Source: Hoeflea ulvae
Lineage (GTDB): Bacteria > Pseudomonadota > Alphaproteobacteria > Rhizobiales > Rhizobiaceae
NCBI RefSeq assembly: GCF_026619435.1
Contig: NZ_JAOVZQ010000001.1
Location: forward strand, 2,859,501 to 2,923,500
Reading direction: 5' to 3'
Length of the DNA: 64,000 nt
A program made the position numbers and the translations under genes. A model generated the notes under the pieces. That model was not told where the DNA came from. It searched no databases and worked only from the letters and a program-made list of their open reading frames with translations. Below are positions 1-11,278 of this stretch, one piece after another (positions within the stretch are counted from its first letter, which is position 1; each line of letters opens with the position of its first letter).

Positions 1-1031
<1,031 letters not shown>

Positions 1032-2993
1032 ATGAACCTGAATATCGGTCGCAGTCTCATCGCGTTCGGCGTGGTAATCACGGTCTTCCTCACCGCTCTG
1101 GTCACGATCAACACCTATACCCTGTCCGAGCTCAAGGTCTCGGGGCAGAGCCATCAGCAGATTGCCCGCAGAAAAGCGCTGATCGCCGACACGCTGTCGC
1201 CACCGCTCTATCTCGTCGAAGCCTATATGCTGGTCAACGAGATGACCGTGCATCCCGCCACCCTGGAGACCAATACCGGCAAGCTCGAAGCGCTTCGGGC
1301 GCAGTTTGACGAGCGCAAGGCCTATTGGCAGCAATCCGGTCTCGACCAGACGCTCAGCACCTGGCTGCAGGACGATATCCTGAGCAAGGGCGACGCCTTC
1401 TGGGCCATAGTCGATGACAAGGTCCTGCCCGCACGTCTCGCCGGTGACCCGGCGGCAACCGGCCAAGCGCTGGACGAACTGCAGACAGCCTTTCATGCAC
1501 ATGCCACCGCGGTGGAGACCTTCGAACAGCTCACCTCCGTGGCGCTTGATGCGGCCGAAGCCAGCGCCCAGGCAACGGAGGAGCTGTTTTTCAATCTGAC
1601 GCTGCTCGCCGGCGGAGTGACGCTCCTGATTTTCGTCGGAGGCCTTGCCGTGTTTCGCAAGCGCGCCATCGTGCCGCTCACCGACATGAAGAACTACATG
1701 CGGATTCTCGCAGGCGGCGATTACTCCGTCGAGGTCCCGCATGCCGACCGCAAGGACGAGATCGGCGAAATGGCCCAGTCGGTGGCCTCATTCCGCGAAG
1801 CCGCGATTGAGCGGATCTCGGCCAAGGAGCACGCCGAACAGCAACAGGCGGAACGGCGGCGGCTGGAAGATCACGCCGCGCGCTCCAAGGCTGCGGCCGA
1901 CCAGGACCGGGTGCGGGTGATCGAGACCCTGACCACCGGGCTGGAGCACCTTTCCGCCGGAAACCTGAATTTCCGCATCGAGGATGCGCTGGCCGCCGAT
2001 TACGAAGAGCTGCGGACGGTGTTCAACCTCTCGATCGCGTCGCTGGGCGAAACCATCCGGGAAATTTCCACGACAACCGATTCTGTCCGTCTTGCCTCTT
2101 CCGAAATCGGTGCCGCCGCCGACAATCTTTCGCAGCGCACCGAGCAACAGGCCGCCTCGCTCGAGGAGACCGCGGCAGCACTCGACGAGATCACCTCGGC
2201 GGTGAAGAGCTCGGCCCGCCGCGCCGAGGAAGCCAGCGACATGGTCGGTCACGCCAAGTCCCGGGCCGAGGAGTCCGGCAAGGTGATGGAGACCGCGATT
2301 TCGGCGATGGAGACCATCGCCGATTCGTCCAGACAGATCAGCCAGATCATCTCGGTGATCGACGACATCGCATTCCAGACCAATCTGCTGGCGCTCAATG
2401 CCGGTGTGGAGGCCGCCCGCGCCGGCGATGCCGGCCGCGGCTTTGCCGTGGTGGCCCAGGAAGTGCGCGAGCTGGCGCAGCGCTCGGCCAATGCCGCCAA
2501 GGAGATCAAGACCCTGATCCGCACCTCCTCCGACCAGGTCGGAACCGGCGTGGCGCTGGTCAATGAAACCGGCACGGCGCTGTGCAAGATCGAGACCCAG
2601 GTGCTGCAGATCAACGACCTGATCTGCTCGATCGTCACCGGCGCGCGCGAACAATCCGCCTCGCTGGCGGAGATCAATGCCGCGATCAACCAGATGGACC
2701 AGGTCACCCAGCAAAACGCCGCAATGGTTGAACAGACCAATGCCGCCACCCAGGCGCTGTCGGGCGAGGCGGTCAGGCTCGACAGCCTGGTGGCGCGCTT
2801 TGCAACCGGCGCTTCGGCGGGCCGAGCGGCCCCACGGGCCATCCCGCAGCACCCAAAGGCGCCCGTTGCAGCAACGCCCCTGTCGCGGCCGGCGCAATCC
2901 CCCGCGCGTGCGCTGGGCGCCAAGGTGGCCTCGGCCTTCGGCCTGGGCACGGCGACAAAGGATCCCCGGGACGACCAGTGGGACGGGTTCTGA
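1032..2993 (+). CDS. Methyl-accepting chemotaxis protein
   Basis: Transmembrane chemoreceptor that signals to CheW-CheA. Order seen: TM1 (about residues 9-30), a mostly helical periplasmic domain (about 31-185), TM2 (about 187-208), HAMP (about 209-265, with [11 protein letters not shown] and the DEIGEMA end), a second linker, then the cytoplasmic signalling hairpin with the tip [18 protein letters not shown]. Glu/Gln-rich methylation helices flank the tip. A Pro/Ala-rich linker leads to a C-terminal QWDGF that fits the xWxxF CheR/CheB tether pattern. The ligand is unknown. The gene stands alone and ends at a strong terminator. Confidence 0.95.
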   Translation: MNLNIGRSLIAFGVVITVFLTALVTINTYTLSELKVSGQSHQQIARRKALIADTLSPPLYLVEAYMLVNEMTVHPATLETNTGKLEALRAQFDERKAYWQQSGLDQTLSTWLQDDILSKGDAFWAIVDDKVLPARLAGDPAATGQALDELQTAFHAHATAVETFEQLTSVALDAAEASAQATEELFFNLTLLAGGVTLLIFVGGLAVFRKRAIVPLTDMKNYMRILAGGDYSVEVPHADRKDEIGEMAQSVASFREAAIERISAKEHAEQQQAERRRLEDHAARSKAAADQDRVRVIETLTTGLEHLSAGNLNFRIEDALAADYEELRTVFNLSIASLGETIREISTTTDSVRLASSEIGAAADNLSQRTEQQAASLEETAAALDEITSAVKSSARRAEEASDMVGHAKSRAEESGKVMETAISAMETIADSSRQISQIISVIDDIAFQTNLLALNAGVEAARAGDAGRGFAVVAQEVRELAQRSANAAKEIKTLIRTSSDQVGTGVALVNETGTALCKIETQVLQINDLICSIVTGAREQSASLAEINAAINQMDQVTQQNAAMVEQTNAATQALSGEAVRLDSLVARFATGASAGRAAPRAIPQHPKAPVAATPLSRPAQSPARALGAKVASAFGLGTATKDPRDDQWDGF

Positions 2994-3016
2994 CACCAGC
3001 CTGCAGTCTAATGCCG

Positions 3017-3053
3017 AAATGGCCGCCGGGGACAAACCGGCGGCCATTTTTTT
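3017..3053 (+). terminator. Rho-independent terminator of the chemoreceptor gene
   Basis: A perfect 13-bp stem (3017-3029 with 3037-3049), with a 7-base loop and a run of seven T, lies 23 bases after the stop codon. The reverse strand has no T run after the stem, so it probably acts only rightward. Confidence 0.93.
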
Positions 3054-3085
3054 AATCTCGGCAGTCGACGGCAGATCAGTGCTGC

Positions 3086-3931
3086 TCAGCCGGCGTCGCG
3101 CTTGGCCACGGCGTCGAAGGCCAGCAGGGTCTCGAGCAGCCGGGGCAGGTCCTTGAGCGGGATCATGTTGGGACCGTCCGACGAGGTGGAATTGTCCGGG
3201 TCCTCGTGGGTTTCTATGAACACGCCGGCGACACCGACGGCAACGGCGGCGCGGGCGAGCGTTTCGACGAAGCGGCGTTCGCCGCCCGAGCTTGCCCCCT
3301 GCCCGCCGGGCTGCTGCACCGAATGGGTGGCGTCGAAGATCACCGGTGCGCCGGTGTCGGCCATGATCGGCAATGCGCGCATGTCGGAGACCAGCGTGTT
3401 GTAGCCAAACGACGCGCCGCGCTCGGTCAGGAGCACATTCGGATTGCCCGAGCCGGTGATTTTGGCGAGCACATTCTTCATGTCCCAGGGCGCCAGGAAC
3501 TGGCCCTTCTTGACATTGATGACCTTGCCGGTGTTGGCGGCGGCGACAAGCAGGTCGGTCTGGCGCGACAGGAAGGCCGGGATCTGCAGCACGTCGACAT
3601 GCGGTGCGACGATGGCGCATTGTTCTTCGGAATGGATGTCGGTGAGCACCGGCAGGCCGAGCTGGTTGCGCAGGTCGTCAAACACCGGCAGCGCGGCATC
3701 CATGCCGGCGCCGCGGGTGCTCGTCAGCGAGGTGCGGTTGGCCTTGTCATAGCTCGACTTGTAGACCAGGCCGAGCCCGAGCGTGCCGCACAATTCCTTC
3801 AGCGCACTGGCCATGTCGAAGGCATGACCGCGGGATTCGAACTGGCAGGGACCGGCGATCAGGGTCAGCGGCAGGGTGTTGCCGAAGACGGCATTGCCGA
3901 CGGAGACGGTCGAATTGGGCGCGGTGCTCAT
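3086..3931 (-). CDS. kdsA: 3-deoxy-D-manno-octulosonate 8-phosphate (KDO-8-P) synthase
   Basis: Condenses phosphoenolpyruvate and arabinose 5-phosphate to KDO-8-phosphate for the lipopolysaccharide inner core. The 281 residues match the family throughout: AGPCQFES (27-34), KSSYDKANRTS, QIPAFLSRQTDL, NVKKGQFLAPWDMKN, DATHSVQQPGG and ETHEDPDNS. Cys29 in the GPC motif occupies the metal-ligand position of the metal-dependent class (as in Aquifex); the metal-independent enterobacterial enzyme has Asn there. The start ATG (3931) overlaps the stop of the upstream VOC gene by 4 bases, so the two are probably translationally coupled. Confidence 0.97.
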   Translation of the reverse strand: MSTAPNSTVSVGNAVFGNTLPLTLIAGPCQFESRGHAFDMASALKELCGTLGLGLVYKSSYDKANRTSLTSTRGAGMDAALPVFDDLRNQLGLPVLTDIHSEEQCAIVAPHVDVLQIPAFLSRQTDLLVAAANTGKVINVKKGQFLAPWDMKNVLAKITGSGNPNVLLTERGASFGYNTLVSDMRALPIMADTGAPVIFDATHSVQQPGGQGASSGGERRFVETLARAAVAVGVAGVFIETHEDPDNSTSSDGPNMIPLKDLPRLLETLLAFDAVAKRDAG

Positions 3932-4821
3932 CTGGTTTCCTCGAAGCAGTAATAGGCGCCCTGGCCGGGCGCGGGATTGACGATCAGGCGGGAGCCGAAT
4001 TCGCGCGCTGCGACGCCATTGTCGTGCAGCAGTTCGGTGAGCGCGACCAGATCTGTAACCCGGAAGACCACGGCGCGGCCCAGCAGCCCGCGTTCGGCGG
4101 AGCCGTCGAGGACGCCGAAATGGGCTTCCATGCCCGCCTTGTTGAACACGGTGATTGTGGCGCCGTCGAGCTCGATCGACATGCCGAAGGAATTGGCCTC
4201 GACCTCGCGGTTGCAGGCAAGCTCCTGGATGAAATACTGGAAATCGGTCGGATTGGGCTCGGACAGGATGATTTCGCTGATCCCGGTGACGCCATTGGCA
4301 TGCGCCGTCAGCGCCGATCGGTCGGCGGCGGGAACATTGACGCGCTCGACGGCGAAGCCGAACAGGTCCGGCGACCGCAGATCGGCGGCGAAGGCCAGCT
4401 TGAAACTCGCATCCCTTGTTGTCCCGTCGGGAAAGGTCATGGCGCGGGAGAATTCGAGCAGCTCGCCGCCCGACATGCCGAGTGTGCGGAAGCGGTCATG
4501 ATCGGCCACGGCGTCGGACGAGCCGACCACGAAGGCGCTGAAGCCGTTGTCGCTGCGCCGGAACCGGTAGGCCTGGTCGCGGGCGACGAAGACATTGCCG
4601 CCGCGCGCGGCCTCTTCGCAGTCTTCGCGCGAGGCAATGCCCAGCGGCTCGAGATAGGTGCCGTCGTCAAGGAAGACGCAGGCGTTCTCGGTGCCGAAGG
4701 GATGGCGCGCCTCGGCCGCGACGATGAAGCCGAGCGCTGCATGACGGGCGCGCGCAGTCTCGAGATCCTCGACCGGCAGCACAAGATGATCGAGAGGGCG
4801 GCGGGTGCGCGGTGATGGCAT
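3928..4821 (-). CDS. VOC/glyoxalase-like family protein upstream of kdsA
   Basis: A 297-residue protein starting PRTRRPLDHLVLPVEDLETA, the typical first strand of a vicinal-oxygen-chelate domain, with a second related module in the C-terminal half (about residues 170-297, containing VTGISEIILSEPNPTDFQYF). It resembles the glyoxalase_3-type proteins found beside kdsA in rhizobia. The substrate is unknown and the sequence alone does not settle metal binding. It shares a 4-base ATGA overlap with kdsA and is likely co-transcribed with it. Confidence 0.85.
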   Translation of the reverse strand: MPSPRTRRPLDHLVLPVEDLETARARHAALGFIVAAEARHPFGTENACVFLDDGTYLEPLGIASREDCEEAARGGNVFVARDQAYRFRRSDNGFSAFVVGSSDAVADHDRFRTLGMSGGELLEFSRAMTFPDGTTRDASFKLAFAADLRSPDLFGFAVERVNVPAADRSALTAHANGVTGISEIILSEPNPTDFQYFIQELACNREVEANSFGMSIELDGATITVFNKAGMEAHFGVLDGSAERGLLGRAVVFRVTDLVALTELLHDNGVAAREFGSRLIVNPAPGQGAYYCFEETR

Positions 4822-4961
4822 CGTCGGGTTACTCCATTTGTCTTCCCCTTATCAGCAAGCTTGGACCCGGTGCAACTGCCCGTACCCGCGCCGGCGGCGC
4901 TACCCTTGCGGGAATCGCGGCCAAACGCTAATTGGAGGGCCTGGTTCAAAGGGAGTTGGTC

Positions 4962-5825
4962 TTGACGCAGATGTTTGCCGCCGCGCTGAAGCGCTGTCAG
5001 GTCGCGCTGTCACTTATGCTGGTGGCGCTGACGCTGACGGCCTGTGCCTCTTCGGGGTCGACCGAGGCGGTGCTGACCTCGGTGGCGCCGCTGACGGACA
5101 AATATGCGGCGATCGTCGTCGACGCCAAGAGCGGCAAGATGCTCTATGGCGCCAATGTCAACGAGCTGCGCTACCCGGCGTCGCTGACCAAGATGATGAC
5201 CCTCTACCTGATGTTTGAAGCCATTGACGAAGGCCGCGTCAGCCGTACCGACCTGATCCCGATCTCCAGGAATGCCGCGCGGCGCCCGCCTTCCAAGCTC
5301 GGCCTGAAGGCCGGCGAGACCATTCCCGTCGACACCGCGATCAGGGTGCTGGTGGTCAAGTCGGCCAATGACGTGGCCACCGCCGTGGCCGAATTTCTAG
5401 GCGGCTCGGAAGCCCGCTTTGCCGAGATGATGACGGCGAAGGCGCGGGCGCTGGGCATGAACCGGACCGTGTTCAAGAACGCCTCCGGCCTGCCCGATCC
5501 CGACCAGGTGACGACCGCCACCGACATGGCGCGGCTGTCGATCGCGTTGAGGCGGGCATTCCCGCATCATTACGGCTATTTCGGCCATCGCGAGGTGACC
5601 GTGGCCGGACGCACCATCAAGGGCCACAACAAGGCGCTGGACATGATTCCGGGCGCCGACGGGCTCAAGACCGGCTATACCCGCGCCTCGGGCTTCAATC
5701 TCGCCACCTCGGTCACCCGCGGCGGCAAGTCTGTGGTTGGCGTGGTGATGGGCGAGAACACCTCGAAAATCCGCAATGCGCGGATGGCGCAGCTGATGTC
5801 GACCTATGTCAAGAAGGCCAGATAG
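4962..5825 (+). CDS. D-alanyl-D-alanine carboxypeptidase (PBP5/6-like), predicted lipoprotein
   Basis: Penicillin-binding protein of the S11 peptidase family that trims the terminal D-Ala of peptidoglycan stem peptides. All three active-site motifs are present, numbered from the chosen start: SLTK (Ser74, Lys77), SAN (134-136) and KTG (236-238). The N-terminus is a lipoprotein signal ending in LTAC (Cys28), so membrane anchoring is N-terminal. At 287 residues it lacks the C-terminal beta domain and amphipathic anchor of longer PBP5 forms. The TTG at 4962 is preferred because GGGAG lies 6 bases before it; a TTG at 4932 and an ATG at 4971 are alternatives. Confidence 0.9.
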   Translation: MTQMFAAALKRCQVALSLMLVALTLTACASSGSTEAVLTSVAPLTDKYAAIVVDAKSGKMLYGANVNELRYPASLTKMMTLYLMFEAIDEGRVSRTDLIPISRNAARRPPSKLGLKAGETIPVDTAIRVLVVKSANDVATAVAEFLGGSEARFAEMMTAKARALGMNRTVFKNASGLPDPDQVTTATDMARLSIALRRAFPHHYGYFGHREVTVAGRTIKGHNKALDMIPGADGLKTGYTRASGFNLATSVTRGGKSVVGVVMGENTSKIRNARMAQLMSTYVKKAR

Positions 5826-5875
5826 GCCTTCATTTTCAAATTCTTGCGCGTTGTTTCATGTCGGCCTGTCCCGGC

Positions 5876-6286
5876 TCAAGGGCCTTCGCAGGTGATGCCG
5901 ACTGGCGGGTCTTCCTCGATCTGGATGAAGCCGATGCGGATCGGCATCGACTCGTGATCGGCATAAAGCAGCCGGATCGCCGCCACCCGACGGGTCGCCT
6001 GCTGGTCCATCAGATCGATGCGAAACAGCTCGCCATCATCAAAATCCTGCGCCTTGGAGACCACCTCTCCGGGGAAAGCCGCTTCGGTGGTCAGTTCCTG
6101 GTCGCCCATTGCGACCCGCACCGACAGCACATTGGGCACCGGGCCTGCGCCGAGCACGATCTCGATGCTGGAATCGAATTTCAGGTCGGTGCAGGTGATC
6201 GACACGGTGGCCCGCGCCGGGGTCGCCAGCGTTGCGGCCAGCGCGGCGGCGGTGAAAGACGCCAGCAGGGCAGTTTGCTTGCGCAT
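5876..6286 (-). CDS. Small secreted protein of unknown function
   Basis: A 136-residue protein with a clear Sec signal (MRKQTALLAS then an Ala/Leu-rich core, likely cut after ARA near residue 26). The mature part is acidic and beta-rich, with two cysteines (in SITCTD and GITCEGP) placed near its two ends, which could form a disulfide. A purine-rich AGGAGGACC lies just upstream of the ATG. It is convergent with the carboxypeptidase gene. I do not recognise the family. Confidence 0.7.
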   Translation of the reverse strand: MRKQTALLASFTAAALAATLATPARATVSITCTDLKFDSSIEIVLGAGPVPNVLSVRVAMGDQELTTEAAFPGEVVSKAQDFDDGELFRIDLMDQQATRRVAAIRLLYADHESMPIRIGFIQIEEDPPVGITCEGP

Positions 6287-6991
6287 GATCTGGTCCTCCT
6301 CAGGCGCCGGTCATCCGGTCACAGCCGGTGGCAATCGCCCGGGCCGCCGGAGCGCCACACCGGGCAAGTGTCTCAAAATTACCGCTTCGCGGCAAGGATG
6401 AAGCATCCTGGCCGCGTCGTCATGCGGTTGAACGCATATGCAGGAGCGCGCCCGCGCGAAGATTTTCGCCGGGGTGTGAAGGAAACTGTCCGGAGGGCCG
6501 CACGCGGGCTTTGCCTCTGGAAAGGGGTTGTATTGGGTGGCGCAGCGCGCGCGCGGCCCGAGTATTGCCGGATGATGTCCGCATCCGACAGGCGGTTCCT
6601 TCCATCCTCGGGGTTTTACGCCCGCCCGGATTGCTCCGGCCACAGCCTGGACCGGCCGCGGGAGATGGTTTTCGTGGTCCGGCACGTCTTTTTCGGTCAA
6701 GACCGGAAAATCCGCCACAGGCCCGTTCCGGTCTCATTCAAAGTCCCGCCCGAGGACGGGATCTGCCCGAAGGCAGAACATGAATGCGAGCCGGCCCGGT
6801 GGCTGGCTTGACCGGTATTTTCACCCGGCTGCCAGCGGAGCCACGATGGTCACCGCCTCCTTCCGCGATCTGCCGCACGTTCCGGCACACCCCGAAAGGC
6901 CTTCCACCCACCTGGTCGAGCACGTTCACGTTCCATCCGGCAGCGGGAGCACGCTGATGATCGCACGGGGGTGCGGGATGTGGATGAAATG
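6287..6991. other. Non-coding accessory stretch
   Basis: About 700 GC-rich bases without a supportable gene. Frames are open here on both strands, but they lack ribosome binding sites and look compositional (Arg/Pro/Ala-rich). It grades into the duplicated repeat that follows. Confidence 0.5.
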
Positions 6992-7502
6992 GGCGCAGAT
7001 TTTTGCGCGATGGTGCCGCGCGCACACTCTCCACCCCGGTGGGGAGAAAGCAAAATCATGACCTTAGCTTCAGCTAAGTCATAGATTTTGCAAGAGAGGG
7101 GTTGGTTTCAGTGCCCGAAATTGTCCCCCTCACTTGCGATTTCTAGCACTTGGGTGAAGCCAAGGCGCTGAAATCGCTTTCTCTCCCACAAGGGTAGAGA
7201 AGGAGCTTCGCGCCTTGTCTTTAAATCATTGAAAAATATCAGGGATGGACGGGCGCGCTGTACCAGATTGTCGTCATGCCGGACCCCGATCCGGCATCCA
7301 GCGGGCGAGGGTCCGCGAGCCGGTAAACTCCTGCGGCATCAAGGTTTTTTGCGAGACGCTCTCCCGCGTCCGCAGAAGCGGACGCAGCTGGATCCCGGCT
7401 CGGAGGCCGGGATGACGGCGGGGAGACAGTGGCTTTTGATCATAGCTCTTTTCCCCGTCAATTCAGCAATTGCAGCGCCCGATCTCCACCCTTGCGGGGG
7501 AG
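6992..7502. repeat. Composite REP-like repeat, copy A
   Basis: This ~510-base segment recurs at 7550-8058 with the parts in the same order. The parts are: an imperfect palindrome around GCAAAATCATGAC and its complement (about 7047-7092); a second palindrome GCGATTTC...GAAATCGC (about 7136-7176); a long inverted pair CGTCATGCCGGA...CCGGGATGACGG (7272-7418); an internal hairpin of CGTCCGC and GCGGACG; and a terminal GATCTCC...GGGGGAGAT hairpin near 7480-7504. Each piece looks like a rhizobial intergenic palindrome. No gene is seen inside. Confidence 0.85.
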
Positions 7503-7549
7503 ATGTCGGTGAAACCGACAGTTTGTACCCACTGCGCAGTGTTCGTTGA

Positions 7550-8058
7550 GGCGCAGATTTTTGCGCGATGGTGCCGCGCGCACCCTCTCCACCTGGTGGG
7601 GGAGAAAGCAAAATCATGACCTTAGCTTCAGCTAAGTCATTGATTTTGCAAGAGAGGGGGTTGGTTTTAGTGCCCGAAATTGCCCCTCACTTGCGATTTC
7701 TAGCACTTGGCTGAAGCCAAGGCGCTGAAATCGCTTTCTCTCCCACAAGGGGAGAGAAGGAACTTCGCACCTCATCTGTAAGCCATTGAAAAATCTAAGG
7801 TATGGACAGGGCGCTGTGCCAGATTGTCGTCATGCCGGACCCCGTTCCGGCATCCAGCGGGCGAGCGTCCGCGAGCCGGTAAACTCCTGCGGCATCATGG
7901 TTTTTGGCGGGAATCTCTTCCGCGTCCGCAGAAGCGGACGCAGCTGGATCCCGGCTCGGGGGCCGGGATGACGGCGGGGAGACAGTGGCTTTTGATCACA
8001 CTTTTTATCCCCGGCAATTCGGCGTTTTCGCGAGCGCGATCTCCCCCTTGCGGTGGGG
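7550..8058. repeat. Composite REP-like repeat, copy B
   Basis: A direct repeat of copy A with an offset of about 557 bases and a ~47-base spacer. Substitutions and small indels are spread throughout, so the duplication is not recent. The long inverted pair lies at 7828-7974. The copy ends at GATCTCCCCC near 8058, shortly before the IS110-type element. Confidence 0.85.
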
Positions 8059-8209
8059 TCCGGAGGACGGGGCGAGACCCGTGGCTCGCGCCAGCAGCCC
8101 CGACAGGGCATAGGAGGCATGCATCGCTTTATGCCGACAGCGCAGTGCTGTCCGAGACTTTTACCCCCTTGTATGTTCGACCCGCGCCTTGATGGTATTG
8201 TTTTGGCGT

Positions 8210-9312
<1,103 letters not shown>

Positions 9313-9329
9313 CAGCAAACACAGATGCT

Positions 9330-9369
9330 CTGTCACCTGCGGTGACATCTCCCCCGCAAGGGGGAGATT
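9330..9369. repeat. Inverted fragment of the REP-like repeat to the right of the IS
   Basis: The sequence from CTGTC through GACATCTCCCCC to GGGGGAGATT is the reverse-complement counterpart of the end of repeat copy A (7480-7520, GATCTCC...GGGGGAGATGTCGG). The IS110 element therefore lies between two pieces of the same repeat family in opposite orientation. From here to 9487 nothing coding is seen, only a short doublet containing TGTAAAC and ACCTATC. Confidence 0.7.
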
Positions 9370-9487
9370 GGGTGCTTGCGGCGAGGGTTGTAAACTACCT
9401 ATCCGGTCCGGTGTGTAAACGACCTATCGGCTGGACATTCGGGCGGAGATTGGAGCAGGCGGCAAAATTCGCGGGCCAGTCCGGGCC

Positions 9488-9679
9488 CTATCGTCTGGCG
9501 AAATAATAGAGCACCGCGGCAACCAGCAGCAGGGCGACGGAGGCGATGCCGGCGAAGAAGGGGATCATGCCGGCCATCTCGTCGAAATGCCGCCGGCCCG
9601 CCACCGTCTCGATGCCCCACCAGCCGAACATCAAGCCTGCAATGCTGACCAGCGCCAGGATTATTGCAAATGTTTTCAT
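9488..9679 (-). CDS. Small two-helix membrane protein
   Basis: A 63-residue protein with two hydrophobic segments (about 4-24 and 39-60) separated by a polar loop (ETVAGRRHFDEMAG). An AGGAGG lies 9 bases before the ATG, which supports translation despite the small size. Function unknown; possibly a DUF-type inner-membrane protein. Confidence 0.7.
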   Translation of the reverse strand: MKTFAIILALVSIAGLMFGWWGIETVAGRRHFDEMAGMIPFFAGIASVALLLVAAVLYYFARR

Positions 9680-9922
9680 GGCTCTACCGCCTCCTCCGCG
9701 GCCGGTCTGCCTGGGCTGCAGTGCCCCTTGTGCTGTGGTTGGCAGGCTCAGGGCCCGGCCCGCGGCATATCCTCAAAAATGCACAATAGGCGCTGTTGTT
9801 GCGGATGCAAATTACGCTAGGCTGGGCGCCGTCATGCCGGGCCGAAGCTTTGCCATGACGAGGGCCGCGATTGACGCCGGGATGGCGTGTGTCGCGCCGC
9901 TGCCGCCTGGAAAGGACGTGAG

Positions 9923-10468
9923 ATGCCGACAGACACATCGCCTCCGGCAGGCCGGGACAAGGCCATGCTGCGCACCGAGCGCCTGATCCTGCGGCCCGCG
10001 CGGCAGGCGGATGTCGCCACCCTGTTCGGCTTTCTCGGCGATGCCGAGGCGATGAAGTTCACCCATGTCGATAGCACGCTGCGGGATTGCCGGCGCAGGG
10101 TGATGGTGCATGAATGGCGCAGGCGCCACGATGGCTGTGCGCCCTGGGTCGTCACGGCGCGGGAAGAGGACCGGATTGTCGGATGGGGCGGATTGTACCA
10201 GGACCCTTTCGAACCGGGCTGGGGATTCGAGGTCGGCTATTATTTTCATCCTGATGTCTGGGGGCGCGGCTATGCCTCGGAGCTTGTCGGCGCCGCATTG
10301 CGGCTTGCGGACCGTAAGCTTGTGCTCGCCGAAGTCTGGGCGATGGCGCATCCGGAAAATCCGGGCTCGCGGCGCGTGCTGGAGAAGCAGGGATTCAGGC
10401 AGGTGAGATATCTTCCCGACAGGACGCGGTTCCTGTTCCGCCGCCCGCGCGATACCGGCGGGGACTGA
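9923..10468 (+). CDS. GNAT family N-acetyltransferase
   Basis: A 181-residue RimJ/RimL-like GNAT protein. It begins with LRTERLILRPARQADVATLF, has the acetyl-CoA-binding segment around FHPDVWGRGYASELVGAAL (about residues 108-126) and the late NPGSRRVLEKQGFRQV motif typical of this class, which often acetylates small molecules or N-terminal residues. The substrate is unknown. The ATG at 9923 is preferred (GGAAAGGA upstream) over an in-frame GTG at 9887. Confidence 0.9.
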   Translation: MPTDTSPPAGRDKAMLRTERLILRPARQADVATLFGFLGDAEAMKFTHVDSTLRDCRRRVMVHEWRRRHDGCAPWVVTAREEDRIVGWGGLYQDPFEPGWGFEVGYYFHPDVWGRGYASELVGAALRLADRKLVLAEVWAMAHPENPGSRRVLEKQGFRQVRYLPDRTRFLFRRPRDTGGD

Positions 10469-10698
10469 CCCTGGCATGCGCATCCGCGACCGGCGAAATG
10501 CTTCTGGCCGCTCGATCCAGGACCTTCGCACGTAGCAAGCCCCCTCGCCCGCAATGAATGGGCTCCCGCGCATAACCGCCGGCATTTGCCGGGCCCGCCA
10601 CGGAGGATTTCCCCGGGGCCGAGAATCCGCTATGACGGGCCCGGCGGCTGCTTTGAGTTGCCGCATTCCAACACGCGAAGTTTTAGGAACTGTCGACC

Positions 10699-11031
10699 AT
10701 GAAATTCCGGCTTGCACTTCTGGCGGTGGCTGCCGCCGGCCTCACCGCCTGCACCTCCGCCTCGATACCGTCCAACCCGCTGGAGGCGCGCTGGAACGGC
10801 AAGTCGGCCGGGGTGTTCTTTGCCGCTTTCGGTCCGCCTGTGTCGGACCGGGCCGGCGCCGGCGGCACGACATTTTACAACTGGCGCGGCGGCTTTGGCC
10901 GCGGCAGGCCCTGCACGGTCGAGCTGACGGTGAGCAAGGCCTATACCATCACCGCCATCCGCGCCGTCTCCGACCGGATCGACCCCAAGGGCGGCCCGAC
11001 CCATTGCGAAAAAACGCTGGATGCGGATTGA
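10699..11031 (+). CDS. Small predicted lipoprotein
   Basis: A 110-residue protein with a lipoprotein signal (MKFRLALLAVAAAGLTAC, Cys18). The mature domain has WNGKSAGVFFAAFGPP, TTFYNWRGGF and two further cysteines (GRPCTVEL, THCEKTL) that could pair. It recalls short envelope lipoproteins with an SmpA/BamE-like arrangement (GKS...FGPP...FYNW), but that is only a resemblance. It stands alone and is followed by a REP-like element. Confidence 0.75.
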   Translation: MKFRLALLAVAAAGLTACTSASIPSNPLEARWNGKSAGVFFAAFGPPVSDRAGAGGTTFYNWRGGFGRGRPCTVELTVSKAYTITAIRAVSDRIDPKGGPTHCEKTLDAD

Positions 11032-11092
11032 GGCTGGGTGGCATCCGAAAGGCTTTGAACTGGTTTTCGATTGGAAGACGGCACCAGGATTT

Positions 11093-11207
11093 CCGTCATG
11101 CCGGACTAGATCCGGTATCCAGCGACCCGGCGACTGCCGGGTCAAGAAAGTCTTTCAGCCCAAGGACTTGGGCTGACTGGATCCCGGCTCGGAGGCCGGG
11201 ATGACGG
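11093..11207. repeat. REP-like composite palindrome
   Basis: Outer inverted arms (CGTCATGCCGGA near 11094 and GGCCGGGATGACGG ending 11207) match the inverted pair inside repeat copies A and B. Between them lie two hairpins, GACCCGGC/GCCGGGTC (11124-11143) and CAGCCCAAG/CTTGGGCTG (11158-11177). It occupies the gap between the lipoprotein gene and the end of tgt and may act as a terminator or mRNA stabiliser. Confidence 0.8.
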
Positions 11208-11278
11208 AGTTCGTAGAGGCGCTTTCCCAGAATTTGCATTTGTGGAGCGTCATTTGCCAAGACATGCAGCGGGCACCC

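Noticed and set aside
1788..3620. 610-codon frame on the minus strand across the chemoreceptor end and kdsA
   Set aside because: It crosses a strong terminator and two real genes, and reads as Arg/Gly/Ala-rich filler.
6992..8058. CRISPR-like array in the duplicated repeats
   Set aside because: There are only two long diverged copies with internal palindromes, no regular short repeats or spacers, and no cas genes.
9385..9425. Doublet of TGTAAAC and ACCTATC as the right end of an IS
   Set aside because: It is short and lies beyond the inverted repeat fragment; no matching sequence is seen at the left side.
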